Assembly: GCA_029862005.1 (NCBI GenBank)
Contig: JAOTYD010000007.1
Span: 1 to 64,000 of the forward strand
Reading direction: 5' to 3'
Length of the DNA: 64,000 nucleotides
From: Gammaproteobacteria bacterium
GTDB taxonomy: Bacteria > Pseudomonadota > Gammaproteobacteria > GCA-001735895
Below the pieces are notes generated by a model, which was not told the DNA's origin, did no database searches, and saw only the letters and a list, made by a program, of their open reading frames with translations. A program made the position numbers and the translations under genes. This document shows positions 53,768 to 63,731 of the stretch, one piece after another (position 1 is the first letter of the stretch; the number at the start of each line of letters is the position of its first letter).

Positions 53768-56431
53768 TCAGGCAGCTTTCTTCGCTTCGAGGGCGGTAAC
53801 CAGACCCTGTTCGAGGGCGTCCAGTATTGACTGATTGGTGATGGCCTTCCCATCGGGGGTCGTGAGATAGAAAATATCATCGATCTTTTCGCCCAGGGTT
53901 GAAATCTTCGCGTGCGTGATATTGATGTCCATTTCAGCGATGACATTGGCGATAACTGACAGCATGCCGGGCATGTCGATGGCGCTGATTTCCATTACGG
54001 TGCGGCCGTTCAGATAATCCTGCTCAAACTGAACCTCGGTCGGATGGTCGAAAGCCTTCAACTGCCGGGGTTTGCGCGTATTGATTTTGCCCTGGTAAAT
54101 CGAGTCCGATTCAAGCGCCTTGAGCAGGTTGTGCTCGATGCGCTCGATAATCTCTGGGTCGGTAACCGCCTGGTTATTCTGGTCCTGGATAATAAAGGTA
54201 TCCATGATTTTGTTATCCCTGGTGGTGAAGATTTCAGCGTTTAAAATGGATAAACCCATGGCTCCGAGGGTGCCCGTCACTTGCGAAAAGGTATGCGCGG
54301 CCTCATCACCATAAACGAAAACCTTGGTATTGCGGGTTTCGGTGGACTGGCGAATACTGACCAGCCTGGGTTGGTCAGTGTGACTTAGAATCGCATTGAC
54401 ATGCCATTTAATTTCCAGCGGATGATGTCGTAGAAAGTAATCGCCCGGCACCCGGTCGCAAACCGAATTGATTTGCACCACGCTAAACGGCAGGTCGGAC
54501 ATTTCCTCGAGTGCGGCATCGCGGTTTTCCTGGATGATTTCATCGATGTCGGGTGCGTGCTCGATGCCGCGCCTGATCACGGTTTTGGTCGCGCGGTACA
54601 ATTGTTTAAGCAGCGCGTCCTTCCAGTTGTTCCACAGCTTCGGATTGGTACTGCGAATATCGGCGACAGTCAGCAGGTATAGATAATTCAGCATATTCAT
54701 GCTGCCCACCTGGCGGGCAAAATCCCGCACCACGTCGGGATCACTAATATCTTTGCGCTGTGCCGTAACAGACATCAGCAGGTGATGGCGTACCAGCTGC
54801 GATACGATCCGTGTATCCTTGCGATTTAATTTGTGTTGTACACAAAACTGGGTCGCTTCTTCAGCCCCGAGCTCCGAGTGATCACCTCCCCTGCCCTTGG
54901 CAATATCGTGAAATAAAGCCGCCAGGTAGAGCAGGCAGGGATTTTCGAGCTTGCTGTAAACCAGGTTACAGAACGGAAACTCGTCCTCGTGTTTGTCGAG
55001 TGCAAAGCGGCGCAGGTTACGGATGACGAAGATCGTGTGCTGATCAACGGTATAGGCATGGAATAGATCGTACTGCATGCGCCCGGTAATCTTGCCGAAG
55101 GCGGGGATGTACGCCGCCAGAAAGCCGTAGGAATTCATGCGGCGCATCTGGTGGGTCATGCCGTTGGGCGCGCTCATCAGCTGCATGAACAAGTGATTGA
55201 CGGTGTCATCGCTTCGATATTCATCATCAACCAGGTAAAGATGTTCACGCACCAGGCGGATCGTCGACGCGGTAACACCTTCACAGCGTTCATTCAACGA
55301 GATCAGCAGGAATAGCTCAACCAGTGCTTCGGGGTGCGCTTTGAAAACATCAGGATTGGCGACCTCGATATAGTTGTTACGCAAGTTGAAACGTTCGTTG
55401 ATCGGTTTGATTTTGCGCTGCGATGCCGTTAACAGGATTTCTTCCCTGAAAATCTGCAATAACATTTCACTGAGTCGCTCGAGTTCCATGATGGTGCGAT
55501 AGTACTGTTGCATGAATTGTTCGATCGCCAGGTTGTGCTCGCCAGATTTGAATCCGAAATATTCGGCGACTTTTTTCTGGTAATCGAATAACAGGCGGTC
55601 TTCGCGGCGACCCGCCAGGCGATGCAGTGCAAAACGAACGCGCCACAGATGCTGTTGGCCCGTATCGAGCAGATCGAATTCCGCATCGGTGAGGAAGCCG
55701 TGTTCAACCAGCTCTTTGAAAGAAGCCGCATTAAAATGCCGCTTCGCCACCCAGCCAATAATCTGAATGTCACGCAGGCCGCCCGGGCCTTCTTTAATAT
55801 TGGGCTCGAGGTTATAAGCGGTGTCATTAAAGCGCAGGTGGCGATCATGTTGTTCTTCCAGCTTGGCTTCGAAAAACTTGCGTGATGACCACATTTTTCT
55901 CGGCGAAATCGCCTGCTGGTATTTTTCGTAGAGCCGGGTGTCGCCGTAAACCAGGCGCGACTCGATCATCGTGGTCATGACCGTGACATCGGATTTGCCT
56001 TCGCGAACGCAGTCCTTGATAGTGCGCACGCTATGCCCGACCTCGAGGCCGATGTCCCACAAAAAGGTCAGAAAAGCCGCGAGTACCTCCTGCTGGGCCT
56101 TGCCTGGCTTCTTTCCCAGCAGAATCATCAGGTCGATATCGGAACCCGGTAATAATTCAGACCTGCCAAAGCCGCCGACAGCCACCAGGCAGCAGTCACA
56201 TTGATCCTGATTAGCGATCAAATGCTGGAAACAGAATACGAGGACCCGATCGATCATCCCCGCGGTTCCATGGATCAGTTTTTCGACCGCGACGCCTTCG
56301 TCGAATTCACGGTAAATCTGCTGACGCGCAGCACTGAGGCCAGCCGCAATCGTTTTCGCGTTTAACTTGTCACCATCGAGGGCCTGCTGCAGATATTGCT
56401 CGATGACCCCGTTCACGGGTTCAGAATCCAA
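53768..56431 (-). CDS. glnD: PII uridylyltransferase / uridylyl-removing enzyme
   Basis: GlnD senses glutamine and adds or removes UMP on PII Tyr51. The 887-residue protein (E. coli 890) shows the nucleotidyltransferase motif GGFGRSELLPGSDIDLMILL. It also has a GlnE-like helical region with GPGGLRDIQIIGWV and an HD domain (LFHDIAKGRGGDHSELG). Two C-terminal ACT domains begin near residues 690 and 805 (MEISAIDMPGMLSVIANVIA). It overlaps the end of map by 11 bases. The map-glnD order is common in Gammaproteobacteria. Confidence 0.97.
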   Translation of the reverse strand: MDSEPVNGVIEQYLQQALDGDKLNAKTIAAGLSAARQQIYREFDEGVAVEKLIHGTAGMIDRVLVFCFQHLIANQDQCDCCLVAVGGFGRSELLPGSDIDLMILLGKKPGKAQQEVLAAFLTFLWDIGLEVGHSVRTIKDCVREGKSDVTVMTTMIESRLVYGDTRLYEKYQQAISPRKMWSSRKFFEAKLEEQHDRHLRFNDTAYNLEPNIKEGPGGLRDIQIIGWVAKRHFNAASFKELVEHGFLTDAEFDLLDTGQQHLWRVRFALHRLAGRREDRLLFDYQKKVAEYFGFKSGEHNLAIEQFMQQYYRTIMELERLSEMLLQIFREEILLTASQRKIKPINERFNLRNNYIEVANPDVFKAHPEALVELFLLISLNERCEGVTASTIRLVREHLYLVDDEYRSDDTVNHLFMQLMSAPNGMTHQMRRMNSYGFLAAYIPAFGKITGRMQYDLFHAYTVDQHTIFVIRNLRRFALDKHEDEFPFCNLVYSKLENPCLLYLAALFHDIAKGRGGDHSELGAEEATQFCVQHKLNRKDTRIVSQLVRHHLLMSVTAQRKDISDPDVVRDFARQVGSMNMLNYLYLLTVADIRSTNPKLWNNWKDALLKQLYRATKTVIRRGIEHAPDIDEIIQENRDAALEEMSDLPFSVVQINSVCDRVPGDYFLRHHPLEIKWHVNAILSHTDQPRLVSIRQSTETRNTKVFVYGDEAAHTFSQVTGTLGAMGLSILNAEIFTTRDNKIMDTFIIQDQNNQAVTDPEIIERIEHNLLKALESDSIYQGKINTRKPRQLKAFDHPTEVQFEQDYLNGRTVMEISAIDMPGMLSVIANVIAEMDINITHAKISTLGEKIDDIFYLTTPDGKAITNQSILDALEQGLVTALEAKKAA

Positions 56432-57188
56432 AATCGGGATGCAAGGTCAGAATTTCGAAACCATTCTCAGTCACCAGGTTGGTATGCTCCCATTGCGCCG
56501 AAAGGCTGTGATCCTTGGTAACAACGGTCCATTCGTCCGGCAGCAGCTTTACGTAACGTTTGCCCAGGTTGATCATTGGTTCCACGGTGAAGGTCATCCC
56601 AGGCTCCAGTACCAGCCCGGTGTCCGGCTTGCCATAATGCAGTACCTGCGGATCCTCGTGAAAAACCCGACCAATCCCATGCCCGCAATATTCGCGCACC
56701 ACGCTGCAGTTGTTTTTTTCCGCGTGTTGCTGGATAGCATGCCCGATGTCACCGAGGCGTACGCCGGGCTTGATCATTTCAATTCCGACTTTCATGCATT
56801 CGTAGGCGATGCGTGATATCCGTTGTCCCTGCACCGTAGGTTTGCCGACCAGGAACATGCGACTGGTATCGCCATGGTATTCGTCCTTGATGACGGTAAT
56901 GTCAATATTAATGATATCGCCATTTTTCAACTTTTTTTCGGCCGGAATACCGTGGCAAACAACATGGTTGACGGAGGTGCATATCGAACGCGGAAATCCC
57001 CGGTAGTTCAACGGCGCTGGCACGGTGGTCTGCTCATTGACCATGAATTCATGACAGATATCGTTGAGTTGTTGCGTAGTAACCCCGGGCTCGATATGGG
57101 GCTCGATCATGCGCAGCACGTCGGCAGCCAGGCGCCCGGCAACGCGCATTTTCTCGATTTCTTCACTGGATTTGATCGTGACACCCAT
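56421..57188 (-). CDS. map: Methionine aminopeptidase
   Basis: Map removes the initiator methionine from nascent proteins. The 255-residue type I enzyme has all five metal ligands: Asp in IINIDITVIKDEYHGDTSRM (two Asp), His in EYCGHGIGRVFHED, Glu in MTFTVEPMINLG and Glu in SAQWEHTNLV. Length is near the E. coli 264. It is divergent from rpsB, the usual map / rpsB-tsf arrangement, with 245 bp between. Confidence 0.97.
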   Translation of the reverse strand: MGVTIKSSEEIEKMRVAGRLAADVLRMIEPHIEPGVTTQQLNDICHEFMVNEQTTVPAPLNYRGFPRSICTSVNHVVCHGIPAEKKLKNGDIINIDITVIKDEYHGDTSRMFLVGKPTVQGQRISRIAYECMKVGIEMIKPGVRLGDIGHAIQQHAEKNNCSVVREYCGHGIGRVFHEDPQVLHYGKPDTGLVLEPGMTFTVEPMINLGKRYVKLLPDEWTVVTKDHSLSAQWEHTNLVTENGFEILTLHPDFGF

Positions 57189-57206
57189 AAAAACAGAGCT
57201 AACTGG

Positions 57207-57235
57207 TTGTTGAGGATACGGGATTATGGTATAAA
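57207..57235 (+). promoter_or_regulatory. Sigma-70 promoter of rpsB-tsf
   Basis: TTGTTG at 57207-57212 and TATAAA at 57230-57235 are separated by 17 bp. TGG directly before the -10 gives an extended -10-like element. A GC-rich stretch follows, as at strongly regulated ribosomal promoters. Confidence 0.7.
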
Positions 57236-57241
57236 GCGCGC

Positions 57242-57433
57242 GCCTTCGGCAACCGCCGCGGGAAATATACAGGACATCGGGCCTTGGCCCGTTGTTTTAA
57301 ACGACACACACATTCCATAACGCGCTTATGGGTGCCCGAATTTTACCAGAGAGCGGGTCGTAAGCGTCGGGTATGTGGAGGCTTAACCCGGGACAGTCGT
57401 ACAAGTGCTGTCCACAGACATCTGGAGAAACTT
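57242..57433 (+). ncRNA. 5' leader of rpsB (candidate S2 autoregulatory region)
   Basis: About 190 nt of untranslated leader separate the promoter from the rpsB ATG. A perfect stem, ggacag (57391-57396) / ctgtcc (57408-57413), lies just before the ribosome binding site TGGAGA (57423-57428). In E. coli the map-rpsB interval holds the known t44/rpsB leader, through which S2 represses its own synthesis. Homology with t44 cannot be confirmed by eye; position and structure fit. Confidence 0.45.
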
Positions 57434-58606
57434 ATGTCTAACGTCACCATGCGTGAAATGTTGGAAGCGGGCGTGCATTTCGGCCATCAAACCCGTTTCT
57501 GGAATCCAAAAATGGCTCCCTTTATTTTTGGGGAGCGCAACAAGATCCACATCATCAATCTCGAGCAAACCATGCCGCTGTGCAAGGACGCGGTTAATTA
57601 CCTCGGTAAAATCGCTTCCAAGAAAGGCAAGGTCATGTTTGTCGGCACCAAGCGTGCCGCCAGCGATTCCATAAGAGAAGAAGCGCAGCGTTGTGGCATG
57701 CCATTTGTCAATCACCGCTGGCTGGGTGGCATGTTAACCAATTTCAGAACGGTACGCGCCTCGATCAAGCGGCTCAAAGAACTGGAAGATATGGCCGAGA
57801 GCAATAGCTATGAAAAAATCGGCAAAAAGGAAATATTGCAACTCGCGCGCGAGCAGGAAAAGCTGCACAAGACCCTGGGCGGTATCAAGGAGATGGGCGG
57901 TTTGCCTGATGCCTTATTTGTTATCGATGTCGGTTACGAAAAAATTGCGGTACAGGAAGCCGCCAAGCTTGGCATTCCAGTCGTCGGCATTGTCGACACC
58001 AATAACTCACCCGAGAACATTGACTACATCGTGCCTGGTAACGACGACTCGATGCGCGCCATCAAGCTTTATACGAAGCTGGTAGCTGAAGCGATCCTGG
58101 AAGGCAAGCAGAGCATTGTTACCGCTGACGACGGTGAAGACGAACTCATCGAAATCAACGAAGAAGAGGTTGTCAGTGACAAGCCCGCGGTAAAAGTTAC
58201 TGCTCGCAAGACTGCTCCCGTAAAACAGGCCGCGGCGCCGGAACGGGAAGTTGGGCCTGACGCGCCTGCAGCAGCTGAAGCCCAGGACGTCGCGTTAGCA
58301 GACGAGTCGCCTGGCCAGCCAGAGCCAGAGCAAGCCGATGCAGAGGCGGTAACTGATGCAGATGCTGCGATGCCGGAGACGGCGGCCCCGGAAGCCAGTG
58401 CTGAACCGGCTACGACCCGAAAAGCGGCGACCAAGAAGGCGGCAGTGAAAAAGGCGGCGACTAAGAAAGCAGCGGTTAAAAAGGCAGCAGTCAAAAAATC
58501 GACAACCAAGAAAGCAGCGGCCAAAAAAGCAACAACGAAAAAAGCGGCAACCAAAAAGGCAACAACGAAAAAAGCGGCGACCAAAAAGGCCGCCAGTAAG
58601 GACTAA
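57434..58606 (+). CDS. rpsB: 30S ribosomal protein S2 with long histone-H1-like C-terminal tail
   Basis: Residues 1-235 are ordinary S2 ([52 protein letters not shown]). E. coli S2 ends at residue 241, but here the frame continues to 390. Residues 236-325 form an acidic Ala/Pro/Glu linker. Residues 329-390 are about 12 copies of a five-residue repeat KKA[AT][TVA], similar to the lysine/alanine tails of AlgP and histone-H1-like proteins. No stop codon or frame change interrupts it. ATG 57434 is chosen for its TGGAGA site and the conserved start. tsf follows 41 bp later. The tail may bind nucleic acid; that is inference. Confidence 0.95.
   Translation: MSNVTMREMLEAGVHFGHQTRFWNPKMAPFIFGERNKIHIINLEQTMPLCKDAVNYLGKIASKKGKVMFVGTKRAASDSIREEAQRCGMPFVNHRWLGGMLTNFRTVRASIKRLKELEDMAESNSYEKIGKKEILQLAREQEKLHKTLGGIKEMGGLPDALFVIDVGYEKIAVQEAAKLGIPVVGIVDTNNSPENIDYIVPGNDDSMRAIKLYTKLVAEAILEGKQSIVTADDGEDELIEINEEEVVSDKPAVKVTARKTAPVKQAAAPEREVGPDAPAAAEAQDVALADESPGQPEPEQADAEAVTDADAAMPETAAPEASAEPATTRKAATKKAAVKKAATKKAAVKKAAVKKSTTKKAAAKKATTKKAATKKATTKKAATKKAASKD
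58418..58603 (+). repeat. 15-bp tandem repeats encoding KKAA-type pentapeptides
   Basis: About 12 imperfect copies of a 15-bp unit of the form aaaaaggcggcgact encode the lysine/alanine tail of S2. Divergence at third codon positions with conserved amino acids suggests the protein repeat is maintained. The opposite strand shows an open frame here only because of the composition. Confidence 0.9.
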
Positions 58607-58647
58607 CCAGGCACCTGTCCAGTAGCAGGGAATAACGAGGTAGTGAA

Positions 58648-59520
58648 GTGGCTATAACAGCATCTCTAGTAAAAGAACTGCGCGAGCGAACCGGCTCGGG
58701 CATGATGGAATGTAAAAAAGCATTGGTCGAAACCGGTGGCGATATTGACGCAGCAGCAGAGCTGATGCGCAAGTCCGGCGCGGCCAAGGCCGACAAGAAA
58801 GCCGGTCGTGTCGCGGCGGATGGTGCGATCAAGATAAAGGTTAACGAGGATGGTAAATCGGCTGTTATTCTCGAGATTAATTCTGAAACCGATTTTGTCG
58901 CCAAGGATGATAACTTTCAGGCCTTCGCCGATGAAGTGCTGGAGACTGTTGCTCAAAATAGACCGGAATCCATCGACGCGTTGTCTGCATTGTCACTGGC
59001 AAGCGGTCAATCGGTGGAAGAAGCTCGCCAGACACTGATTGCCAAGGTTGGAGAAAATATCCAGGTACGCCGCTTCGAAATTCTGGAATCCGGTGACTCG
59101 ATTGCCGCTTATCTGCATGGCGCTCGCATTGGCGTGCTGGTTGATTCCAGCGCCGATGCCGATTTGGCTCGCGATATCGCCATGCACGTCGCGGCGGTTA
59201 ATCCGAAATTTGTCGATCAGGAATCTGTTCCAGCCGATTTTATTGCAAGCGAAAAATCGATACTGGTAGCACAAGCTGAATCCAGCGGCAAGCCGGCCGA
59301 GATTATTGAAAAAATGATTCAGGGCAGGCTTGATAAGTTGTTGGCCGAGGTAACCCTGCTGGGACAACCGTTTGTCAAGGATCCGGACCAGAAGGTTGCG
59401 GGGCTACTGTCGGATGCGGGTGCCTCGGTGAATCGCTTTATTCGCTACGAAGTGGGTGAGGGTATCGAGAAGAAAGTCGAAGATTTCGCCGCAGAAGTGG
59501 CCTCTCAGCTAAATGCCTGA
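58648..59520 (+). CDS. tsf: Elongation factor Ts
   Basis: EF-Ts exchanges GDP for GTP on EF-Tu. The 290-residue protein starts at GTG 58648 after AACGAGG. The N-terminal UBA-like domain with [20 protein letters not shown] is followed by the core domains containing [14 protein letters not shown] and [22 protein letters not shown] and the C-terminal dimer module are intact. It lies 41 bp after rpsB and is closed by a strong terminator. Confidence 0.98.
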   Translation: MAITASLVKELRERTGSGMMECKKALVETGGDIDAAAELMRKSGAAKADKKAGRVAADGAIKIKVNEDGKSAVILEINSETDFVAKDDNFQAFADEVLETVAQNRPESIDALSALSLASGQSVEEARQTLIAKVGENIQVRRFEILESGDSIAAYLHGARIGVLVDSSADADLARDIAMHVAAVNPKFVDQESVPADFIASEKSILVAQAESSGKPAEIIEKMIQGRLDKLLAEVTLLGQPFVKDPDQKVAGLLSDAGASVNRFIRYEVGEGIEKKVEDFAAEVASQLNA

Positions 59521-59529
59521 CGTTAGCAA

Positions 59530-59555
59530 AGCCGCGAGAATCGCGGCTTTTTTTT
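59530..59555 (+). terminator. Rho-independent terminator after tsf
   Basis: A perfect 8-bp stem, agccgcga / tcgcggct with loop gaa, is followed by at least seven T. It ends the rpsB-tsf transcript. Confidence 0.93.
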
Positions 59556-59569
59556 GACGAAAAGCGCTG

Positions 59570-59604
59570 TTGACAAGTACTTTGCCGGGCAATGGACTTA
59601 TAAT
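59570..59604 (+). promoter_or_regulatory. Possible promoter before pyrH
   Basis: A perfect TATAAT lies at 59599-59604 and a perfect TTGACA at 59570-59575, but the 23-bp spacing is too long for an ordinary sigma-70 promoter. The -10 may work with a weaker -35. Because a terminator precedes it and pyrH starts 88 bp downstream, a promoter is expected here. Confidence 0.4.
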
Positions 59605-59691
59605 GCCGCGATGTTATTTTAACTCCCGCAGTTGTGGGCAAATTGTGCCGGCTTTACCGGGTCGATGAAGCCGGGCACAGATCACGATCCT

Positions 59692-60423
59692 ATGGCGAAA
59701 ATCAAACATAAACGCATATTAATAAAGCTCAGTGGCGAAGCGCTGCAGGGCGATAATGAAACGGGTATCGATCCAAGAATGATCGAAAAACTCGCCCTGG
59801 AGCTAGCTGTATTACACAACAACGGCGTCGAAATTGGCTGCGTCGTCGGTGGCGGCAACCTGATGCGCGGCGCTAACCTGGCGCTGAAGGGGCTGGATCG
59901 CGTTACTGCCGATCATATGGGGATGCTGGCCACGGTAATGAATGCATTGGCTCTGAATGACCAGTTACTGCAACATGGTGCGGCTGCCGCGGTCATGTCT
60001 GGACTCGAGATGCCGCAGGTATGCGAGTTTTATACGCAACGCGATGCCCGTCGACGCATTGCCGCCGGGGAGATCATTATATTTGCTGCCGGGACCGGTA
60101 GTCCTTATTTCACGACTGATACCGGGGCGAGTCTGCGTGCCATAGAAATACAGGCTGACCTGTTGATCAAGGCGACCAAGGTTGACGGGATTTATGACCG
60201 GGACCCGGTCAAAGACGGCGATGCAGTGCGCTACACGCACCTGTTTTTTGACCAGGCAATCGATAAACGCCTGGCGGTCATGGATGTCGCAGCAATGATT
60301 TTATGCAATGATAACGCGTTGGACCTGGTCGTTTGCGACATCAATCAGCCGGGAGCGTTGCTCGACCTGGCAAAGGGCAAGCAGGTGGGAACCCGGGTAA
60401 CCCGTAAAGAGGTAGAAAAATGA
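59692..60423 (+). CDS. pyrH: Uridylate kinase
   Basis: PyrH phosphorylates UMP to UDP and is allosterically controlled by GTP and UTP. From ATG 59692 ([20 protein letters not shown]) it has 243 residues, as expected. Motifs are [53 protein letters not shown] and MDVAAMILC. The in-frame extension to 59632 is not conserved. It overlaps frr by four bases (ATGA). Confidence 0.98.
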   Translation: MAKIKHKRILIKLSGEALQGDNETGIDPRMIEKLALELAVLHNNGVEIGCVVGGGNLMRGANLALKGLDRVTADHMGMLATVMNALALNDQLLQHGAAAAVMSGLEMPQVCEFYTQRDARRRIAAGEIIIFAAGTGSPYFTTDTGASLRAIEIQADLLIKATKVDGIYDRDPVKDGDAVRYTHLFFDQAIDKRLAVMDVAAMILCNDNALDLVVCDINQPGALLDLAKGKQVGTRVTRKEVEK

Positions 60424-60977
60424 TAGAAGATATCAAACAAGATGCGCGCAATCGAATGGGCAAGAGCATCGAAGCCTTTAAAGCCGAACTCAGTAAGATC
60501 AGAACCGGCCGCGCGCACCCTAGTTTACTCAATCATATTACGGTTGATTTCTATGGCAGCGAAGTCCCGATTGGCCAGGCCGCCAACATAACGGTTGAAG
60601 ACGCTCGCACCCTTGCGGTAACGCCCTGGGACAAGAGCATGGTGCCGGTGATCGAGAAGGCGATTCTGACCTCCGATCTGGGGCTCAATCCGACCACGGC
60701 CGGTACCATTATTCGCGTGCCGATGCCGCCACTTACCGAGGAGAGACGTAAGGAACTGGTTAAGGTAGTACGGGAACTTGCCGAAAATTCACGAGTTGCG
60801 ATCAGAAATATTCGCCGTGACGGCAACAATGAACTGAAAGGCCTGTTGAAAGATAAGGACATTTCCGAGGATGAAGAAAGGCGGGGACAAGACCTCGTTC
60901 AGCAAGTAACGAATCAGTCTACCGACGAGGTTGAGTCATTGTTACAAACCAAAGAAAAGGAATTGATGGAAATTTGA
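60420..60977 (+). CDS. frr: Ribosome recycling factor
   Basis: RRF, together with EF-G, splits post-termination ribosomes. The 185-residue protein has exactly the family length. Conserved parts include [47 protein letters not shown] and [16 protein letters not shown]. It is coupled to pyrH by overlap; uppS follows after 21 bp. Confidence 0.98.
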   Translation: MIEDIKQDARNRMGKSIEAFKAELSKIRTGRAHPSLLNHITVDFYGSEVPIGQAANITVEDARTLAVTPWDKSMVPVIEKAILTSDLGLNPTTAGTIIRVPMPPLTEERRKELVKVVRELAENSRVAIRNIRRDGNNELKGLLKDKDISEDEERRGQDLVQQVTNQSTDEVESLLQTKEKELMEI

Positions 60978-60998
60978 TCGCGGTATTGAAAAGGAATC

Positions 60999-61739
60999 AT
61001 GACTTCGCAATCACAGGCATCGATTCCCGGCCACGTATGCATCATTATGGATGGCAACGGTCGCTGGGCAAAGAAAAGAATGATGCCTCGCAGTTTCGGT
61101 CATCGACAAGGTGTCGAAACAACCCGTCGAGTCGTTGAATATTTCGCAGGTGCTGGAATCAAGCACCTCACCCTGTTCGCATTCAGCAGTGAAAACTGGA
61201 ATCGTCCCGACGAGGAAGTACACGGGTTGATGGATCTTTTCATGCAGTCTTTGCAAAAATACTCAAGCGAGTTGCATGAAAAGGGTATCCGCATACGCTT
61301 CATTGGTAACCGGGCCAGGTTTTCTTCAGACCTGCAGCAACGGATCGACGAAACTGAAACCATGACCTGTGAAAACGATGTCATGACACTTAATATTGCG
61401 GCTAATTACGGCGGCCAATGGGACATCGTCAATGCAGCCCGGATCCTTGCCGAGCGGGTTAGTGCTGGCGAATTATTGCCGTCGCAAATTGACGAGCAGC
61501 TTTTCAGACAGGAACTTTCACTGGGTGACAGTCCGGATCCCGATTTATTCATTCGCACTGGGGGTGAGCAGAGAGTCAGCAATTTTCTGCTATGGCAGCT
61601 CGCTTACACAGAATTTTATTTTTGTGACCGGCTCTGGCCCGAGTTTTCGGACGATGATATGCGTCTTGCTTTGTCCGAATATGCTCGACGGCAGCGTCGT
61701 TATGGCAAAACGGGCGAGCAGATAGAGGCCGCACACTAG
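60999..61739 (+). CDS. uppS: Undecaprenyl diphosphate synthase
   Basis: UppS (cis-prenyltransferase) makes the C55 carrier lipid for cell-wall and O-antigen synthesis. The 246-residue protein shows HVCIIMDGNGRWAKKR, GHRQGVETTRRVVEY, LFAFSSENWNRP, NIAANYGGQWD and PDPDLFIRTGGEQRVSNFLL. Its stop overlaps the cdsA start (TAGTG). Confidence 0.98.
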   Translation: MTSQSQASIPGHVCIIMDGNGRWAKKRMMPRSFGHRQGVETTRRVVEYFAGAGIKHLTLFAFSSENWNRPDEEVHGLMDLFMQSLQKYSSELHEKGIRIRFIGNRARFSSDLQQRIDETETMTCENDVMTLNIAANYGGQWDIVNAARILAERVSAGELLPSQIDEQLFRQELSLGDSPDPDLFIRTGGEQRVSNFLLWQLAYTEFYFCDRLWPEFSDDDMRLALSEYARRQRRYGKTGEQIEAAH

Positions 61740-62554
61740 TGCTCAAGCAGCGCATTATTACCGGGATTGTTCTTGCGGTCGTGGTAATCGGTACAATTTT
61801 GGTACCCGATACTTTCTGGGTCAGCCTCTTGTTCGTCGCAATGCTTTTCGCGGCGACCACCGAATTGTTGCGGCTGACGATCAAATCGCCCGCTGTGGCG
61901 ACTGCAATTGCTTCGGGTGCATTTGTACTGCTTTTCTGGTGGTCGCTAACGCAAGTCAATCCACTGCTGATTTACTGGCAGGCACTGGCAGGAATGGCGT
62001 TGTGGATATTGATCACGTTTGGACTGATGGCTTATCGACACAGCGGTCGCTTGCCGCTGCTGGTGCGGGTGCTCTTGCTTGGTCTCGGACTGGACCTGTT
62101 GTGGATTTGTTTACATGGTCTTATCTACCTGCATTACGTGTATGGTGCCGGGATGCTGCTTTACATGTTCAGCCTGGTCTGGATTGCCGATATTGGCGCC
62201 TATTTCAGCGGACGAAGGTTCGGTAAACACAAGCTGGCCCCGACCATCAGCCCGGGCAAGACCTGGGAAGGTTTATGCGGTGGCCTTGTCGCCAACCTGT
62301 TCTGGATACCGTGCGTGTATCAACTGAGTTCGGGATGGGGTTTGGGATTAGCGGAATTTTTCCTGATCAGTGTGGCAACGTCGTTGATTTCGGTCGTTGG
62401 TGATTTATTTGTAAGTGTTCTCAAGCGAGAAGCCGGCGTGAAGGATAGCGGCAAGTTGCTGCCGGGGCACGGCGGTGTGCTGGATCGTATCGATAGCCTG
62501 ATCGCCGCGTCTCCGGTATTCGTCGCTGGTACTTTTCTGGCGGGGTCGTTATGA
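61739..62554 (+). CDS. cdsA: Phosphatidate cytidylyltransferase
   Basis: CdsA makes CDP-diacylglycerol for phospholipid synthesis. The 271-residue integral membrane protein has about seven or eight helices. The C-terminal signature reads LFVSVLKREAGVKDSGKLLP then GHGGVLDRIDSL. It starts at GTG 61739 and overlaps uppS by one base and dxr by four bases. Confidence 0.96.
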   Translation: MLKQRIITGIVLAVVVIGTILVPDTFWVSLLFVAMLFAATTELLRLTIKSPAVATAIASGAFVLLFWWSLTQVNPLLIYWQALAGMALWILITFGLMAYRHSGRLPLLVRVLLLGLGLDLLWICLHGLIYLHYVYGAGMLLYMFSLVWIADIGAYFSGRRFGKHKLAPTISPGKTWEGLCGGLVANLFWIPCVYQLSSGWGLGLAEFFLISVATSLISVVGDLFVSVLKREAGVKDSGKLLPGHGGVLDRIDSLIAASPVFVAGTFLAGSL

Positions 62555-63714
62555 AGCAGATTACGATGCTGGGTGCGACCGGGTCGATCGGGCAATCCAC
62601 GCTCGATATTGTTGCACGACACCCCGACCGGTTTCGACTTTATGCACTGACCGCGAATAGTAATCATCAAAAGATGGTGCAACTGTGCCGTCAGTTTGAA
62701 CCAGATTTCGCGGTGATGCGTGATCCCGACAGTGCCCAGCAGCTGCACGAGTCGATCGCAGATCTGGCAACTGAAGTTCTGGCTGGCGAAGATGGGCTGG
62801 CCAGGGTTGCCGCAGCTGATGAAGTCGATGTTGTCGTCGCTGCCATCGTCGGGGCGGTGGGCCTGATGCCGACCTTGTCCGCGGTTCGCGCGAGCAAGCG
62901 CGTGTTACTTGCCAACAAGGAAGCCCTGGTTATGGCAGGGGCCCTGTTCATGGATGAGGTTCAGCGATATAACGCTGAGCTGTTGCCGGTTGACAGCGAA
63001 CATAATGCAATTTTTCAGTGTCTGCCGCCAGGATCGATTGGTAAGGGCGTTGCGGGTGAGGGTGTACGGAAAATTTTCCTGACCGGTTCGGGTGGGCCAT
63101 TTCGGGATACCGAGCTAGAATCGCTCGAAAACGCCACCCCGGAACAGGCCTGTGACCATCCGAACTGGGATATGGGACCAAAAATATCGGTGGATTCAGC
63201 TACTATGATGAACAAGGGGCTGGAATTGATCGAGGCCTGCTGGATGTTTGCTGTCGATCATACCGAAGTTGAAATTCTGCTGCATCGGCAAAGCATAGTA
63301 CACTCCATGGTTGCGTATAATGATGGTTCGGTCATTGCGCAAATGGGCAATCCTGATATGCGAACGCCTATTGCCAATGCCCTTGCGTGGCCCGACCGGA
63401 TGGAAAGTGGAGTTGAACCATTGAATTTTTTGCAGGTCAGTCACCTGGATTTCTCGCAGGTCGATGACAGGCGATACCCATGCCTTGCATTGGCGCGAGA
63501 GGCCTGGCATCAGGGTGGTACCAGCACGACGGTATTGAACGCTGCAAACGAGATTGCAGTTGAACATTTCCTGAACAGGCAGATAAAATTTACCGAGATT
63601 CCGAAAATGATTACCAGAGTCATGGAGCAGGCAGCAAGCTTACCCGCTGATGATCTGGACGTTATACTGGAAGCGGATTTGAATGCGCGTGAACTGGCAC
63701 GCAAGCTTATTTAA
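62551..63714 (+). CDS. dxr: 1-deoxy-D-xylulose 5-phosphate reductoisomerase
   Basis: Dxr (IspC) makes methylerythritol phosphate with NADPH in the MEP isoprenoid pathway, which feeds UppS. The 387-residue protein shows [20 protein letters not shown] (NADPH site), [40 protein letters not shown] and [20 protein letters not shown]. The standard uppS-cdsA-dxr-rseP order is kept. Confidence 0.98.
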   Translation: MKQITMLGATGSIGQSTLDIVARHPDRFRLYALTANSNHQKMVQLCRQFEPDFAVMRDPDSAQQLHESIADLATEVLAGEDGLARVAAADEVDVVVAAIVGAVGLMPTLSAVRASKRVLLANKEALVMAGALFMDEVQRYNAELLPVDSEHNAIFQCLPPGSIGKGVAGEGVRKIFLTGSGGPFRDTELESLENATPEQACDHPNWDMGPKISVDSATMMNKGLELIEACWMFAVDHTEVEILLHRQSIVHSMVAYNDGSVIAQMGNPDMRTPIANALAWPDRMESGVEPLNFLQVSHLDFSQVDDRRYPCLALAREAWHQGGTSTTVLNAANEIAVEHFLNRQIKFTEIPKMITRVMEQAASLPADDLDVILEADLNARELARKLI

Positions 63715-63731
63715 ATACGGAACTGAGCAAT

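Noticed and set aside
58069-58584. 171-codon minus-strand frame rich in Ala, Phe and Val opposite the S2 tail
   Set aside because: It is the complement of the AAG/GCG repeat codons; its hydrophobic look is a by-product of the lysine/alanine repeat.
58418-58603. Regular 15-bp repeats considered as a CRISPR array
   Set aside because: Units are contiguous without spacers, stay in frame and encode KKAA pentapeptides.
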